Shown: positions 1 through 10,989 of the stretch, in pieces | How positions within the stretch are numbered: the first letter of the stretch is position 1 | How the letters are laid out: every line of letters starts with the position of its first letter | Source of the DNA: Mactra quadrangularis | Taxonomy: Eukaryota; Mollusca; Bivalvia; Venerida; Mactridae | Assembly: GCA_025267735.1 (NCBI GenBank) | Contig: CM046308.1 | Coordinates: 40,041,267-40,105,266, forward strand | Direction of reading: 5' to 3' | DNA length: 64,000 nucleotides | The notes under the pieces: generated by a model | Told to the model about the DNA's origin: nothing | Seen by the model: only the letters and a program-made list of their open reading frames with translations | Database searches by the model: none | Translations under genes and position numbers: made by a program

Positions 1-526
1 GCATACATTATTTTGAGACCCTTTATCAAGTTGATTTAACAGAGAATATTGTTAAATTGTACCCAACTATCGCATGCATTTATCCCTCTGATTTAAAATC
101 AATCATGAGTACGAAAGCACTGTTGTGAATATTTAAATCAGGGGCGGGCCACTTACGGTTGAATACCAATTTCACGCCTAACGTTTTACAATACGTAGTC
201 AATTTTTATCTTCAAGTTTGCACAACTGTGATCTGATTAAAAGAAAGACAAGTAAACAGATAAAAAGAAATATCAAATCTATTCGTTATATTGATTATTT
301 AATCCAAGTATTTTTTTCAACTTAAATCTATAAATTTATCAAGAAGGAAGTAGCTGATAACATAATAATACTGATAACATTCCATTTGTAACAGAATGAT
401 AAGTGAGCATACAGTACTTGAATACACCTGCAAATACTATAATCTTTCACAAATCTAACCAAGCCCTACTTATAGATATAAAGAGTGACAAGGAAACGTA
501 TTCTCATTTGCATATTAGTAGGAATG
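1..526. other. Intergenic AT-rich DNA, nothing recognised
   Basis: No open frame longer than about 60 codons, no tRNA-like boxes and no clear inverted or tandem repeats were seen here. It ends at the left target-site duplication of the SINE that follows. Confidence 0.5.
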
Positions 527-542
527 GCATCACTTGTAAATT
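527..542. repeat. Left target-site duplication of the SINE
   Basis: GCATCACTTGTAAATT, identical to 838-853. The 16-bp length is typical of target-primed reverse transcription. Confidence 0.85.
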
Positions 543-837
543 AACCATTATTTTTTAAAGTTAAAGTGCTGTTTAAAGTCTGCTTCCATATACATGTTCA
601 GCCGACTTTACAATCTTGTACGATAACTCCTGATCCCTGTAATCACCCTCAGGCAGGCGATCATTCAAAGTACCCATTTACACCTGGGTGGAGTGGAACA
701 ATGGTAAGTTAATTTCTTGCTCAAGGAAATTAGCAGTGCCCCTAGTGGGGATCGAACCCTGGACCTCTGCCCTAAGCGCGCGTCCTACCACTGGCCCACT
801 GCTCCTACTTTTTACAGGTATTGATATTAAGACGAAA
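543..837 (-). mobile_element. Full-length tRNA-derived SINE with central conserved domain
   Basis: The element reads on the minus strand. Its tRNA-like head lies at about 733-805, with a box A-like GGCCAGTGGTAGGACG (from 796 down to 781) and a box B GGTTCGATCCC (around 758-748). Downstream (730-665) is a body containing a CTCCACCCAGGTGTAAATGG-type segment, which resembles the conserved central domain shared by many metazoan SINEs (from memory, V- or Meta-type). The copy is flanked by a perfect 16-bp direct repeat, GCATCACTTGTAAATT, at 527-542 and 838-853. This fixes the element at 295 bp and shows LINE-type retroposition. About 30 nt precede the tRNA-like part. A short open frame across it is a by-product of the head, not a gene. 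Confidence 0.85.
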
Positions 838-853
838 GCATCACTTGTAAATT
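838..853. repeat. Right target-site duplication of the SINE
   Basis: GCATCACTTGTAAATT, identical to 527-542. It marks the 5' side of the minus-strand element. Confidence 0.85.
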
Positions 854-1497
854 TACAGTTTAAGAAGTATTGATGTATAGACAAGTCCTATTTCGATGTC
901 CGCAAACAAATAATACAAAGTGATTTTATATGCGTGCGTGTAATCCTTAAAACTCGGTCAGAAACGATCATAAAGAAAACCAGTGGGGTTTTATGCACGC
1001 TTTAAGTCAAACAGTGTTTATCACTAAAACTAGAGCTGGACGGATCAACATACTCTGTTAAAAATAGGTTCATTATATTTTTGTTCGTTGTTAAAACATT
1101 AACATGCAACTTTGGTAGCTATCAGTAAATGCTAAGTACGTTTTTGTGCATACCAAAAACAAAAGGAAATCACACCATACAGTTTAACATGCATCTGTGA
1201 TTAAAATTGACATTCAAAATGTAAATTTAAGAACGAATATCTGTTTATTGATAAATATAAAAATCATAAATTTATATATAATGGATGTGCATTAAACATG
1301 CCTATTTCTAATTCCATAGGCTATACAATAAAGTGATTGTTAAAAAGATTTTAAAACAAACACGTGTACACATCATTAAATATATATCACATTAGGGCAT
1401 TAGAGATTAAAAAGCTATACAATGCATGATATAAATGCATCAGATAAAAAAAACTAACAAAATTTTGGGCAGGATTAACAAATAATGCATTAATATT

Positions 1498-1737
1498 GTT
1501 CGTTTTTTCTCAACTGTCAAAGCGTGAATAATTTCACGGTGACTGAATGCATTGTTTTTGTACTGGCGGCCTAATTGTTATTAAATATATCATGTCTGAA
1601 ACATATCATTCGGCATAAGCAGCTTTATTCGATCATAGTACACACGTTTGGACACTCATGGATGTCATATGACGATAATTTTAACAAACGCATTCACCGT
1701 GAATTATTCATGTTTTGACATTTGAGAAAAAATGAAC
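1498..1737. mobile_element. MITE-like inverted repeat of about 240 bp
   Basis: Arms at about 1498-1555 and 1683-1737 are imperfect reverse complements over some 55 bases. They share TTTTTTCTCAA, TGTCAAA, TGAATAATT and CACGGTGA in the same order. The roughly 127-bp interior has no coding potential. No unambiguous target-site duplication was found, so MITE is a structural label. A decayed palindromic foldback of other origin is possible. Confidence 0.55.
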
Positions 1738-1810
1738 AAGAATAACGTGTCAATTCTCTCCGAACATAAAACATCACAGTCTCTTTCTTTTTGTTACGAA
1801 TTTAATACAG

Positions 1811-2239
1811 CAGGGATTTGTAACGAAGTGCCTTATATTACTTTGCTCCGTCGTCACTGTCTATAACTGGCTGAAGCAGGCTGTACAAACTCAAGAGTTA
1901 AAAAACTTAATTTCTGTTTTGTACATGTCTCCCATGCAACGTGTGAACGTTTCTGAAGTTTTTGACAAAAAAAACGTTGCAATTATGACCTACAAATGGC
2001 AGATCGGCGGGAAAATGCATTATTTTGTGAAACAGTTTGTGAGCGTTATTCACCTCATAATCATCTGGAAACACATTTTTCTTATTATTTATGTCAATTT
2101 CAATGGTACTGGTACAAACTTTCATGTGAATATCTTTATTTAACTTGTTATTCTTGTTATCCGTATTTGCCGAAATAATAGCGACGACAGTGAAATTTGA
2201 TGAAAATCTATTACATGTACTTATCGTTACAAATCCCTG
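1811..2239. repeat. Region bounded by a 16-bp inverted repeat
   Basis: CAGGGATTTGTAACGA at 1811-1826 is matched exactly by its reverse complement at 2224-2239. The 397 bp between hold open frames on both strands of about 70 codons with no recognisable domain. It may be a second nonautonomous DNA element next to the 1.5 kb foldback, but no target-site duplication was identified. Confidence 0.35.
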
Positions 2240-2656
2240 TTATATAAAATCCCATTTTTTGTTGAGGCTCACAATGTAACATTTCTATTGTCTACCACAG
2301 ACCACACATGGTTTTGTTCATGCTGCATCATTATTAATTACAAAAGTATATTGACATTGGATCTGGATAATGCATTAAATCAAGTCGATACTTTTTTAAT
2401 ACTCCGAACTAAAGTTACATATTTTGTCCAATGTAATTCCTAAGGGAATATAGAAGTATTTTTATAAAACAACAGAGTTTGCTATCTTTTATAAAGTTAC
2501 AAGTTATAAGTTTTCATAGTCCAAAAAACAATTTTGTAAATTGGTATATCCATATAGAGCAAACCTATTTCAAACAATATTAGTAGAAAGTTTAATCATA
2601 TCTGTCTGTGAATGTTCATTATGTTTATAATAAAAGATAATGTTTTAACTTTTGTT

Positions 2657-2662
2657 TTTATT
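2657..2662 (-). terminator. Polyadenylation signal AATAAA for the mucin-like gene
   Basis: TTTATT on the plus strand reads AATAAA on the minus strand, about 60 bases after the stop codon of the gene at 2721-3464. Position and orientation fit a cleavage signal. In AT-rich DNA the hexamer is common by chance. Confidence 0.4.
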
Positions 2663-2720
2663 TTTTATCACGGGTAGCCTATTTCCTTTTTGAAAACACT
2701 ATCAACTTGGATTATTAACA

Positions 2721-3464
2721 TCAAACAGGTGAAACAACCACTTTTGGAATAGTTTCTTCAGGTGTGTCTTGTGCTCTTTCCACTTGAGGTTCACCACCTG
2801 CACCTGTGCTATTCATTGATAGCGCCTTCTCTATTCTTTGTGAAGGTCGCTCAAATTTAGCAGTATAAGCAATCATAGATATCAGCAATACACTGATTAA
2901 GCCTAGCGAAACGCCAGCGACTATCTCTATTCCCTCGTAGCTCTTAGATTGGTGCTGTGATTCTGGCGTTGGCGCTGTATTAACTGTAGACGTTTCTGAT
3001 GAATGACCCGGGGTCGTAGGTTTACTTGTTGTTACTGTCGAACTAGGTGGTGACTGAGTAGTGTTTGTTGTCACTGTGGTGTTAGTTGCAGGCGTTTCAG
3101 TTGTTGTGTTAACTATTGCTGTTGAAACGGTCGTCTCCATTGAAGATGCTTGTGTTGTAGTGTCCATTGATGTTGATGTTTTCGGCGTAGTTGTCATTTC
3201 TGTTGTAATGGTTGTAGGTTTCTCTGTCTTCTCCACTGTAGTTGCTTGTGTTGTAGTGTTCAATGATGTCGGCGTACTTGTTATTTCTGCTGTAGTGGTT
3301 GTAGGATTTACTGTTGTTTTTTCAGTAGGTACGGATGTTGTATTTGTTATTTTTTCTGTTGTTGTGGTGTTAGGTGTTACTATAGTTTGAGCTGAGATTG
3401 GAACAAACATACTCAAACAAATTGTCAACGCTAACACAAGCTTCAATTTTTTACAGAAATCCAT
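2721..3464 (-). CDS. Thr-rich mucin-like single-pass membrane protein
   Basis: An intronless 247-residue frame, by far the longest in the window, with type I membrane protein layout. Residues 1-25 form a signal peptide: basic KK then LKLVLALTICLSMFVPISA, with likely cleavage before Gln26. Residues 26 to about 172 are dominated by Thr with Ser, Pro and scattered Asn-X-Thr/Ser sequons, as expected of a heavily O-glycosylated stalk. A degenerate 32-residue tandem repeat is visible (TTTQATTVEKT near 71-81 against TTTQASSMETT near 103-113). Residues 179-202 form one hydrophobic helix (IVAGVSLGLISVLLISMIAY), followed by a polar 45-residue tail starting KFERPSQR. The role is inferred to be a cell-surface mucin or glycocalyx protein. 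No family name can be given. The antisense open frame at 3061-3390 is a codon shadow of the Thr repeats. The start was chosen because it gives the signal peptide. A spliced 5' exon cannot be excluded. Confidence 0.8.
   Translation of the reverse strand: MDFCKKLKLVLALTICLSMFVPISAQTIVTPNTTTTEKITNTTSVPTEKTTVNPTTTTAEITSTPTSLNTTTQATTVEKTEKPTTITTEMTTTPKTSTSMDTTTQASSMETTVSTAIVNTTTETPATNTTVTTNTTQSPPSSTVTTSKPTTPGHSSETSTVNTAPTPESQHQSKSYEGIEIVAGVSLGLISVLLISMIAYTAKFERPSQRIEKALSMNSTGAGGEPQVERAQDTPEETIPKVVVSPV
3148..3345 (-). repeat. 96-bp coding tandem repeat within the mucin stalk
   Basis: The segments TGCTTGTGTTGTAGTGT at about 3148 and 3244 recur with a 96-bp period, encoding the 32-residue Thr-rich repeat. 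Two diverged units are visible. A third, weaker unit may precede them in the protein. Confidence 0.5.
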
Positions 3465-3582
3465 TTTGTTAATTCTCCACAGAGGTTTAATCCAAAATGA
3501 TAAAGCAGGAGATTAACCAAAAACTTTAATCCTGTTTCCAGTTGATATAGTATTGCTTCACATTCGAAACATTTTTTTCAAC

Positions 3583-3588
3583 TTTATA
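3583..3588 (-). promoter_or_regulatory. Possible TATA box upstream of the mucin-like gene
   Basis: TATAAA on the minus strand, about 120 bases upstream of the ATG at 3464. A second TTATAA lies a few bases further upstream. Spacing allows a 5' UTR near 90 bases. The composition makes chance occurrence likely. Confidence 0.22.
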
Positions 3589-3796
3589 TCTCGTTATAAA
3601 TTCCAAAACTGCACAACCTTTTCATATCATTAAACGAAATGGTCATAAATCAACATAATAAACTAGGTAGGTACACATCGATACATATCATGATATCAGG
3701 CTTACTTCACTTCCTGCATGCTGTGGCTTTATGTTATCTTTTACAATATCCTGTTAAAGACAGCTGTACGGGACCTTTATGGTCTATTGATTCTCA

Positions 3797-3951
3797 GTTT
3801 ATTTATTTATACTAGGTTTAACGCCGTGTCAACCATGTTTCAGGTTATTTTACGGCGTAAGGCGCACCTAACGTAGCTTTCATGGACCCTTGTCTATAAC
3901 CAGTACTCACCTACCCTTCCACTAGGCCGGAAATCTCTCCATATATCTTAT
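3797..3951 (-). mobile_element. Truncated tRNA-SINE (3' body only)
   Basis: The minus strand carries the body and tail of the SINE family seen complete at 41026-41311. It includes the GGAGA...GGAAGGGTAGGTGAGTACTGG segment and the ACGCCGT...ACGGCGT hairpin followed by the AAATAAATAAA tail (plus-strand 3797-3815). The tRNA head is absent. Confidence 0.7.
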
Positions 3952-5660
3952 TAAATCGACATGATTGTAAAATTTTCATGGACGTGTAACTAAAAAGAGC
4001 GTTTCTCCGTGTTCGTTAGATTATGAAAATTTAAACAATCTGTGGTGTTTAAGTAAGCGATATAAAATGAAGAAATGCACCGTCAAGGTTATTCCATTAA
4101 AACATTGGATATTTAATTGATTTTAAAGACCGTGTGTCAGGTCAGCCTATTGTTAATATTTTTTCACATACAACAATAATTTTATGACTGGCCTTTAATG
4201 TGAAACGAACAGTGTTGTGAGTAGTTTCCCCTTCGTAAACAACATCGCGTTGGATCAATTTCTTTCTCAATCAGTGTACGTGAGCATACATTATCTCCCT
4301 TTGATAAAATCAAACGTTTATGTAAATGTTTTTGGACATCTTAAAAATTGTTAAATGTCTTTAATCATTAACGCTTATGTAATGTTAATTCTTTTAGATA
4401 ATCGATTTTGAAATATGTTTACCAGCAGTGTTTCTGTATTTGCTTTTATAATGCGTACTTAATATTGAGTATGTTCCTTAAAACCAGCAATGCCAATTAT
4501 TACAATTCTGTAAAAACAATATTGCTGTCAATAATATTTTCACTCAATCAAATGGCAACAGCTAAATGTCAACGACCCTGAGCCATTTATTTTGGGGCCA
4601 TACCAATGGTTAAACGGAAATGCAGTGTGTGGTAACTATAGGCCATTTAGGATTACTTGAGACAAATCTAAACGAAATGTATGTAAACAATGTCTCTTGT
4701 TATCCCAAATTAGCTATAATAAATAATCTTCTGAGTTGCTGACTTAAACATACTTTCTGTGAAATGCAATACCTTCTTGTGCATGATTCAGTTATTTTGT
4801 TAATTCACTTTGACAGATCATGCTTGTTTCCTAATTCAACGTTCAAGACGTTTCTTGTTAAAAAATTAGTCAATGGTTTAACAGCTTTTAATTCAGCAAA
4901 TAAACATTTCGCCTTAATGTACACCAATTAGACATAATATATATACCGCCCAACCAAAAACTACGTTCCATCTAGCCTTATATTTACCTTGATATAAACG
5001 TTTCTTCATGCGTTAGTGGTGGTAAAGCTCTTTCAGAATAACACACAGAATATATTTTAAATTTGTCTCAAGTTATTATAATCGATCTATACTCATGCAG
5101 AGCTTTGGCGGTGGTATATGAATAGTCCGGACTGTTATCTTTAAAGTAATACTGTAAGAGTGCCAACTGTTTTGAGATAAGAGTTACAAATAAAAAAGTA
5201 GTTTAATACAAGGTTAGATAACTCAAGTTTAAATTCAAACTGCTTATCAGAAATTATTTCTTAAGGCCCCTTTATCAAGTCTTTCATTTCCATTTAATGC
5301 ACTCAAATCAAACATTGATATGGTACAATTATGGTTTACATTTTTCAAACACCTTTAATGGAAGATAATGACACTGAAATAGGTCAATAATATTTAGTGA
5401 ATTCAAAGTGAAATAAGATCGAAACAGAAAGTAGAATTGGATAGTCAATACTTACACAATAGTGTTGATTACAATATGTTTTAGATAAAGTAACATGATA
5501 GAAGGAAAAAAACTTTTTTTAATTAAAATGTTATTAACATGCTGTTGGACCATATATAATGAACATTGACGAAATAGTCAGTCAACAAATGATCAAAATC
5601 CCTGGAAATGATAGATATCTGTTGATCAGTTACTAGGTGTACACTTTCATCAGTGACTTC
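3952..5660. other. Intergenic DNA without recognised features
   Basis: AT-rich, with stops in all frames at short intervals. No repeat structure or coding frame could be supported by eye. Confidence 0.4.
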
Positions 5661-5670
5661 GTGAAAATGT

Positions 5671-5715
5671 GCCCCGCTTGGGAATCGAACACACGAAACC
5701 TCGATTTGGTAACAT
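5671..5715 (-). mobile_element. Possible decayed tRNA-SINE head
   Basis: The minus strand reads GTTCGATTCCCAAGC, a good box B, at about 5690-5676. No convincing box A lies at the right distance, so this is a fragment or a chance match. Confidence 0.25.
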
Positions 5716-5763
5716 GTTTAAAGTTAATTGTAAAATACTTTTGTAATTCACTCATGAAATGTT

Positions 5764-5958
5764 TTGAAAATTGGAGATTTTAAAATACAAGCAGGATATA
5801 GAAAAAGTTCTGATGAGGATGATGTTTGGCGTTTAATTTTAAACAATGATTCTTCGGCTCCGTATGGATGCATTATGTGCAGATCCAAGCTAGAAACGTC
5901 ACTAAAAGTTAAAAGTCTAGGAGTAGCATTTCATAAAAGAACGTTCTTCTTTTGCTGA
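5764..5958 (+). other. Unidentified open frame with protein-like composition
   Basis: A 64-residue frame lacking an ATG start (it opens just after a stop and begins with TTG). It is richer in charged and polar residues than the surrounding chance frames (KSSDEDDVWRLI, then GCIMCRSKLETS), including a C-x2-C pair. It could be a single exon, a decayed transposon fragment or chance. No donor or acceptor site could be chosen with confidence, and no family is recognised. Confidence 0.15.
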
Positions 5959-5959
5959 T

Positions 5960-7300
5960 CCTCTTCAGCAATAATGATTGCCCTCTCAATTTCTCAACCG
6001 GTTTTGCGGCTTCAGATTGGCTACGACTGAGTGTTGAGACCTTAATCCACATAACTCTTTACTTCAGTGTAATGTATAACTTATTTTGTGATCGAGTTTA
6101 TTGATTCATTTCCGTCAACATCCTCTCTAAGACATTTAAATTACAATCCAATATCTTATTTACGATGTCTTTATTTTCTACATTCTCATTTAGTGTTGTC
6201 CCGACTTATTGTTGATATTAATTCGGACTTTTATGTCTAGCAATCCAATAAAGTGTTACGTCGCATTTTTATTACGCCGTAACAGTGAATACAGTAGTAG
6301 GTTTCCTGAGCACATTTTAATGTTTGAAATATTTGCCATGCATACTTGCTGAGTATGGAGATTAAAAGACCAATTGGTTGAACCCTAGGAAAAAACAACT
6401 TTATTTACGATTTTAATTGCTCTGAAATTTATTGTAAATTTGTAAGCACTCATAAACGATATTCAATTATGTTTATATGATTTAATGCCGTTTCAATACA
6501 AATAATGGTCATTGAACGACAGTTTTTTTTATATTTTTTGTGGGCATTATTTTAAATGCAATTTTTAATAGACGTTTGAAGGCATTTCTTTTAGTCTAAG
6601 GATTTCTTTGCAAAGTCTGTTTACTCTAATTTAAAGTAAAATGTAACTCGGAGCGTTGAATAAGAATAATTGGGATAACCTCTCAATCGTTAAAGTGTAT
6701 AAATATATTGCCGGATATATAATTATTTTACAAGCTAGTTTAGATGAGAATCATAATATGATGCGACCATAAATTGTTTAACTCGTACAATGCTGGAGCG
6801 AAATATGTAAAGCCTTTGAAACCAGAAAAAAGCCAGGTCAGCCGACACAACAGATGCCAGCTGATCATGATATTTGCTGTAGATTGCTCATTGCCCATTT
6901 TTTTATACTGATATACCTAAAAATGACAATGAATATGTCTACAAATTGAAGACGGACTAGTCCATTGTGGAAAGTCAGCAATGAAAGGGTTAATGCCTAT
7001 CGTGTTGTTCGATCTAACATTATACACAGATGTTTTATCTTTTCTCAACAACCAATCATCTCTATTGTATCGCGAGACAATAATAATTATTTGGATACAA
7101 TATTATCATTCTGTTACTATTAGAAAGTGAAATTAATAAAGATTTACACATTTTAATACCGGCTTGTTCTTTTAATAGTATCTTTAAATGAAAATTCATG
7201 TTGCAGCTGAATTACAGTACCAAATAAACTTATCAATTGAACGATTTCTTCAAGAAAAACATAGATTAAGGCAGTTACTTTGATATAGATCACACATCAT
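5960..7300. other. Intergenic DNA without recognised features
   Basis: No coding frame or repeat could be supported. Several unrelated T-runs and AT-rich stretches only. Confidence 0.35.
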
Positions 7301-7339
7301 TGTTGTCACAAAAAGATAAGATATTCATACAGAAAAAGA

Positions 7340-7575
7340 TGTATAGTGTCAATATTACTTACCAGCAATAAATTCCTAATAAAACATGTCTTTAATTAAA
7401 ATATCAGACACATATTTGTATCAAGTAAACATTGCATTTAATTGAAACATACAAACGTATCTAAACAAACTGACTCGCAGACTGGTGTTCTATTTAGATT
7501 AGATAATGTCGTTTCAATTCAGTTTTGGGTTTTGTTTTGTTCCATTGTCAGTATTTGATGGATTAGACAAATCAA
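7340..7575 (+). repeat. Block K, copy 1 of a repeat found four times
   Basis: Contains AAAACATGTCTTTAATTAAA, then ATATTTGTATCAAGTAAACA and TACAAACGTATCTAAAC. The same order recurs near 23600, 37011 and 50290. It is the most diverged copy. Spacings between copies are about 16.2, 13.4 and 13.3 kb. Confidence 0.65.
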
Positions 7576-8049
7576 GAAAGACAGTATATTAAGCTCTAGA
7601 TAGACATCTTAACAAACTTATGTATTATTTAAAAAACTGTCAAAATATTAGAATTCCAACTTTACTGTTTACTATCTTTCTATTCTGATTTATATCAGAT
7701 ATGTATCTAATCGTTATTTAAACAATATACCTCTATCACGGACAAAATTTGCCATATTCATATTTGAACGTAAATATTATACTTAAAATATTTGAGAAAT
7801 GAACTTAACAAAATCATTGAGTTGTATTATAGTGTACTGTCAAAGAGAATATAGCGCACAGGAATTTGATAATATATTACAAAACATTACATTTGCATCT
7901 GAAATATAAAATCTAAATATAAGGCATTATTGGAATATTAGCTTGTTATAAACCGAATATTGAAGATGTTTTAAAGGTACCTACAAGAGTGATATTGGTT
8001 ATGTATGCTTTTCTGTGAGTCCTGATCAGTAATAATTTTACGACAACAA

Positions 8050-8095
8050 TGGACAATGTGGTAGGATTTGGATGGGATTCAAATACGCCCCATAA
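8050..8095 (+). mobile_element. Possible tRNA-like SINE relic
   Basis: TGGACAATGTGGTAGGATTT then GGGATTCAAATAC mimic box A and box B about 20 bases apart. Both are imperfect, and no SINE body follows. Confidence 0.2.
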
Positions 8096-8195
8096 AATGG
8101 ATTTAAAAACAGCTTACATACTGGTAAAATATAATTGCATCCCTCGTGAATATTTCATCATGATTATGTTTATAATCTTTCCATCATCTGGCTTT
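8092..8195 (+). repeat. Local duplication, partial copy 1
   Basis: From ATAAAATGGATTTAAAAACAG through ATAATTGCATCCCTCGTGAA to TTATAATCTTTCC, this closely matches 8696-8795 (offset about 605 bp) and more loosely 9926-10010. Confidence 0.7.
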
Positions 8196-8447
8196 ATTCA
8201 ATGTTAATTTTTTTCGTCTTGACTGCATATGTATTATTAAATGCATCTTTTAATTCACAATAAAGTTTTAATCAATCATATACATATTGAACTGAATAAA
8301 AAATAATCAGGACCATTACGAAAATATTTCCATATCCAAATTTAGTTTTTGGTATTATTTTATTTACAGTGTAATCAATTATCATATTTCATACATTTTG
8401 GTACGACGTTACCATTGATAGCAGTGAATATGCCGTCGTATTCAATC

Positions 8448-8510
8448 AACGTTAGAATGGCAATCGTTGGATAGCAAGCTCTGCGTTGTTCGAATCCCAT
8501 CCAAAACATA
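8448..8510 (+). mobile_element. Decayed tRNA-like SINE head
   Basis: TGGCAATCGTTGGATAGCAAG resembles box A, and TTGTTCGAATCCC is a good box B, but the spacing is only about 10 bases, so an internal deletion is likely. No cloverleaf can be completed, so it is not a functional tRNA gene. Confidence 0.35.
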
Positions 8511-8695
8511 TCCCACTGTTTCCTTCAACAAGAAACCTTATCCTAAAATCTCAGTAGCAAAAATCCAGGAAGCCGACTCCAGAGTAATAAATAAAAGTTG
8601 TTAGAACTTGATTCACAATCGAGATAATATAAAAAAAAGTTTATAAAGCACACAATCAACAAACACCTTAAATTGCAAAAGCCTTTTCCCACTAA

Positions 8696-9260
8696 TAAAA
8701 TGGATTTCTAAACAGCTTACATACTGTTCAAATATAATTGCATCCCTCATGAATATTCCACCATGATTATATTTATAATCTTTTGATCCTCTTTGACAAC
8801 ATACGATATATCATCGTTTATGTTTTGTTGTCGAGAAACTATTAATCACCCAACAAGGACATTTTGATGTTTTGTTGATAGACAATAAATCCCGTTTAAG
8901 ACTATCAGATTATACGAGTATGAGAGCTTTATCCAAATCAGATAATTGATATGTTCTGGCAACATAAGAAATTTCTAAAAAAGATATTACAATGGATGAA
9001 AAAACAGCAGAAGTTAGTTGTTCTTTTTTTTTAAAAAATGGCACGTTCTAAGCATGCAGAGATGTTATGTTGCACAGGCTTCTGATGTAAATGTTTATTA
9101 ATTGGTTTGTAACTATAACAAAGCTATACATGCTTAAACTATTATTTGTCACTTCGCTCTGTCAGTAACTAAAGGCGCTGAACGAAAAGAAGATATATAA
9201 TTGTTTCGATTAAAATGAAATAATTATTTTAATATGTTTAACATGTTTACTGTCAGATAA
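8696..9260 (+). repeat. Local duplication, copy 2
   Basis: Matches 9926-10760 in order: CATCCCTCATGAA, TTTATAATCTTTTGATCCTC, CTATTAATCACCC, AACAAGGACA, AAGAAATTTC, then GGCGCTGAACG and a TTTTAATA-containing end. The other copy carries a SINE that this one lacks. Confidence 0.65.
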
Positions 9261-9925
9261 AAAAGCAATTCTTGGAGTGGACGTTGAATTTGATAAACTC
9301 CTATCTCACTTATTAATGGACTATAAAACTTATTTCGACATTTTATTTACAATATCATAACATTGAAAGTTCAGTTGATGCTGTTTGCACTTTTGGTAAA
9401 AATCAGTTACTTTTTCGATATCACAAAATTATTGTTGCACAAAGAAGGTGATTCGTAAGAACTCTTGACCTTGTAATATTCCAAAATGTTTCAAAATTAA
9501 TTAAAAGTGACGAAGATTGGTGTTTAGTCTCGAAAGTCACTGTTTTGATCTTTTTGGAAATATTCCAGATTCTGCCATGATACTTGCAGTCTGTACTCAG
9601 ATATGTGAAACAGTGAAGTTTTTCCATGATAAGTTTAAAAACGTCCATTATAAGCTCTAAGTCAGGTTGGTTAGAGGAATGAGAAAGACTTTTTTGTCAG
9701 TTTTTGTGTGCTATTATGTGGGAAATTACTCTGTGAGGGCATGTTCCATACAATAGTATTTATTTATTACAGTTATTCAAAAATAGAGTACAAGCTCGCT
9801 TGTCACATAGCAAATCAATTTAAAAAGTAAAATAGAGGAATCGCTTGGTAATATGTACTAAGAAAATTGTATTCGAGTGTATAATAAATAATAAAACCAT
9901 ATTTACGTTATCTTTATATTTCAAA

Positions 9926-10760
9926 ATAGCTTAAAACTGTTTAAATATAATCGCATTCCTCATGAAAAGTGCATCATGATTATGTTATATAATCTTTCGA
10001 TCCTCTCCGACAACATACAATGTATCATCGTTCATGTTAAGCTGTCCAGAGACTATTAATCACCAAACAAGGACAAGGCTATTTTCTGTAAAAAGCCAAA
10101 TTTATCTCATTCGGAATTATCAGATTACTTGAGTATGATAGATTACACCATAAAACCATATGTTTTCGCAATACAAGAAATTTCAGTAAAGGATAGTATA
10201 ATGGACGGCAAAACAGCAAACAGTTCTTCTACTCTATAAGGATATGTACTAAAGCATTCAAAAATGATTTATTGCACAAGCATGTTTTGAAGATTTTTTG
10301 TATTTATAAGCATTTAACCAAACATAGGCAATATATTAGTAAACTGTTATCTGTTACTTGGTTATTTCAAAAAACCTAACCCGGGTCGGTGGCGCAGTTG
10401 ATAACGTGCTGGGATTTGGAATCTCGTGTCTCGAAGGCGGTACTGGTTCAAATACAACCCGGGGAGGTTAAACCCTTCTATGCAAATTTTTCAATAATGT
10501 TAATTTCCTCCATAAATTAGATACATGGAAACGTTCCGGCCTTGTGGAAAGGTAGGTGAGTGCTGGTTATAGACAATGGTCCAGAAAAGCTAGGTTAGAT
10601 GCGCTAGACGCCGTGAAATAACATAAATTATATTGACATGACGTTTAAACCCAATTAAAAAAATCTGAATCTATCGGCACTGAACGCAAAAAAATGATCT
10701 ATACTTTCCTAGATCAAATTGAAGTCATTATTTTAATAAAATCAAAATCACATTGTTACA
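9926..10760 (+). repeat. Local duplication, copy 3, interrupted by a SINE
   Basis: Homologous to 8696-9260. Homology stops at about 10375 (GTTACTTGGTTATTTC) and resumes at about 10672 (GGCACTGAACGC). The gap is exactly where the tRNA-SINE sits, so that SINE was acquired by this copy after the duplication or was lost from the other. Confidence 0.6.
10381..10665 (+). mobile_element. tRNA-derived SINE, full length
   Basis: The head runs from CCCGGGTCGGTGGCGCAG (box A region) to GGTTCAAATACAACCCGGGG (box B). The body shared with the copies at 12928, 41026 and 55425 follows, including GTGGAAAGGTAGGTGAG and TTATAGACAATGGTCC. It closes with the GACGCCGT...ATGACGTTTAAACCC tail hairpin. The tRNA part has lost normal anticodon-arm geometry, so it is a SINE promoter rather than a tRNA gene. 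Confidence 0.8.
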
Positions 10761-10989
10761 CATTACTACACCGATATTTAATAAACATTTCGTTGACGTA
10801 CTATAGTACCGCTATATAAACTAAGTCAAACAATATTGAAAACGCAATTTATAATTTAAAAAAAGTGCCAGCAGTTGTTTATATGCTACATGCAAGTATT
10901 GCACTAGACATGTTGTACAATATCTTAGAACTTTTATTCAATAAACATGATATTTATGTGAACATCATTAAAATTATGTCAATGTTCCT

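Noticed and set aside
3061..3390. 109-codon plus-strand frame rich in Val
   Set aside because: It is the antisense shadow of the Thr/Ser codons of the mucin-like gene.
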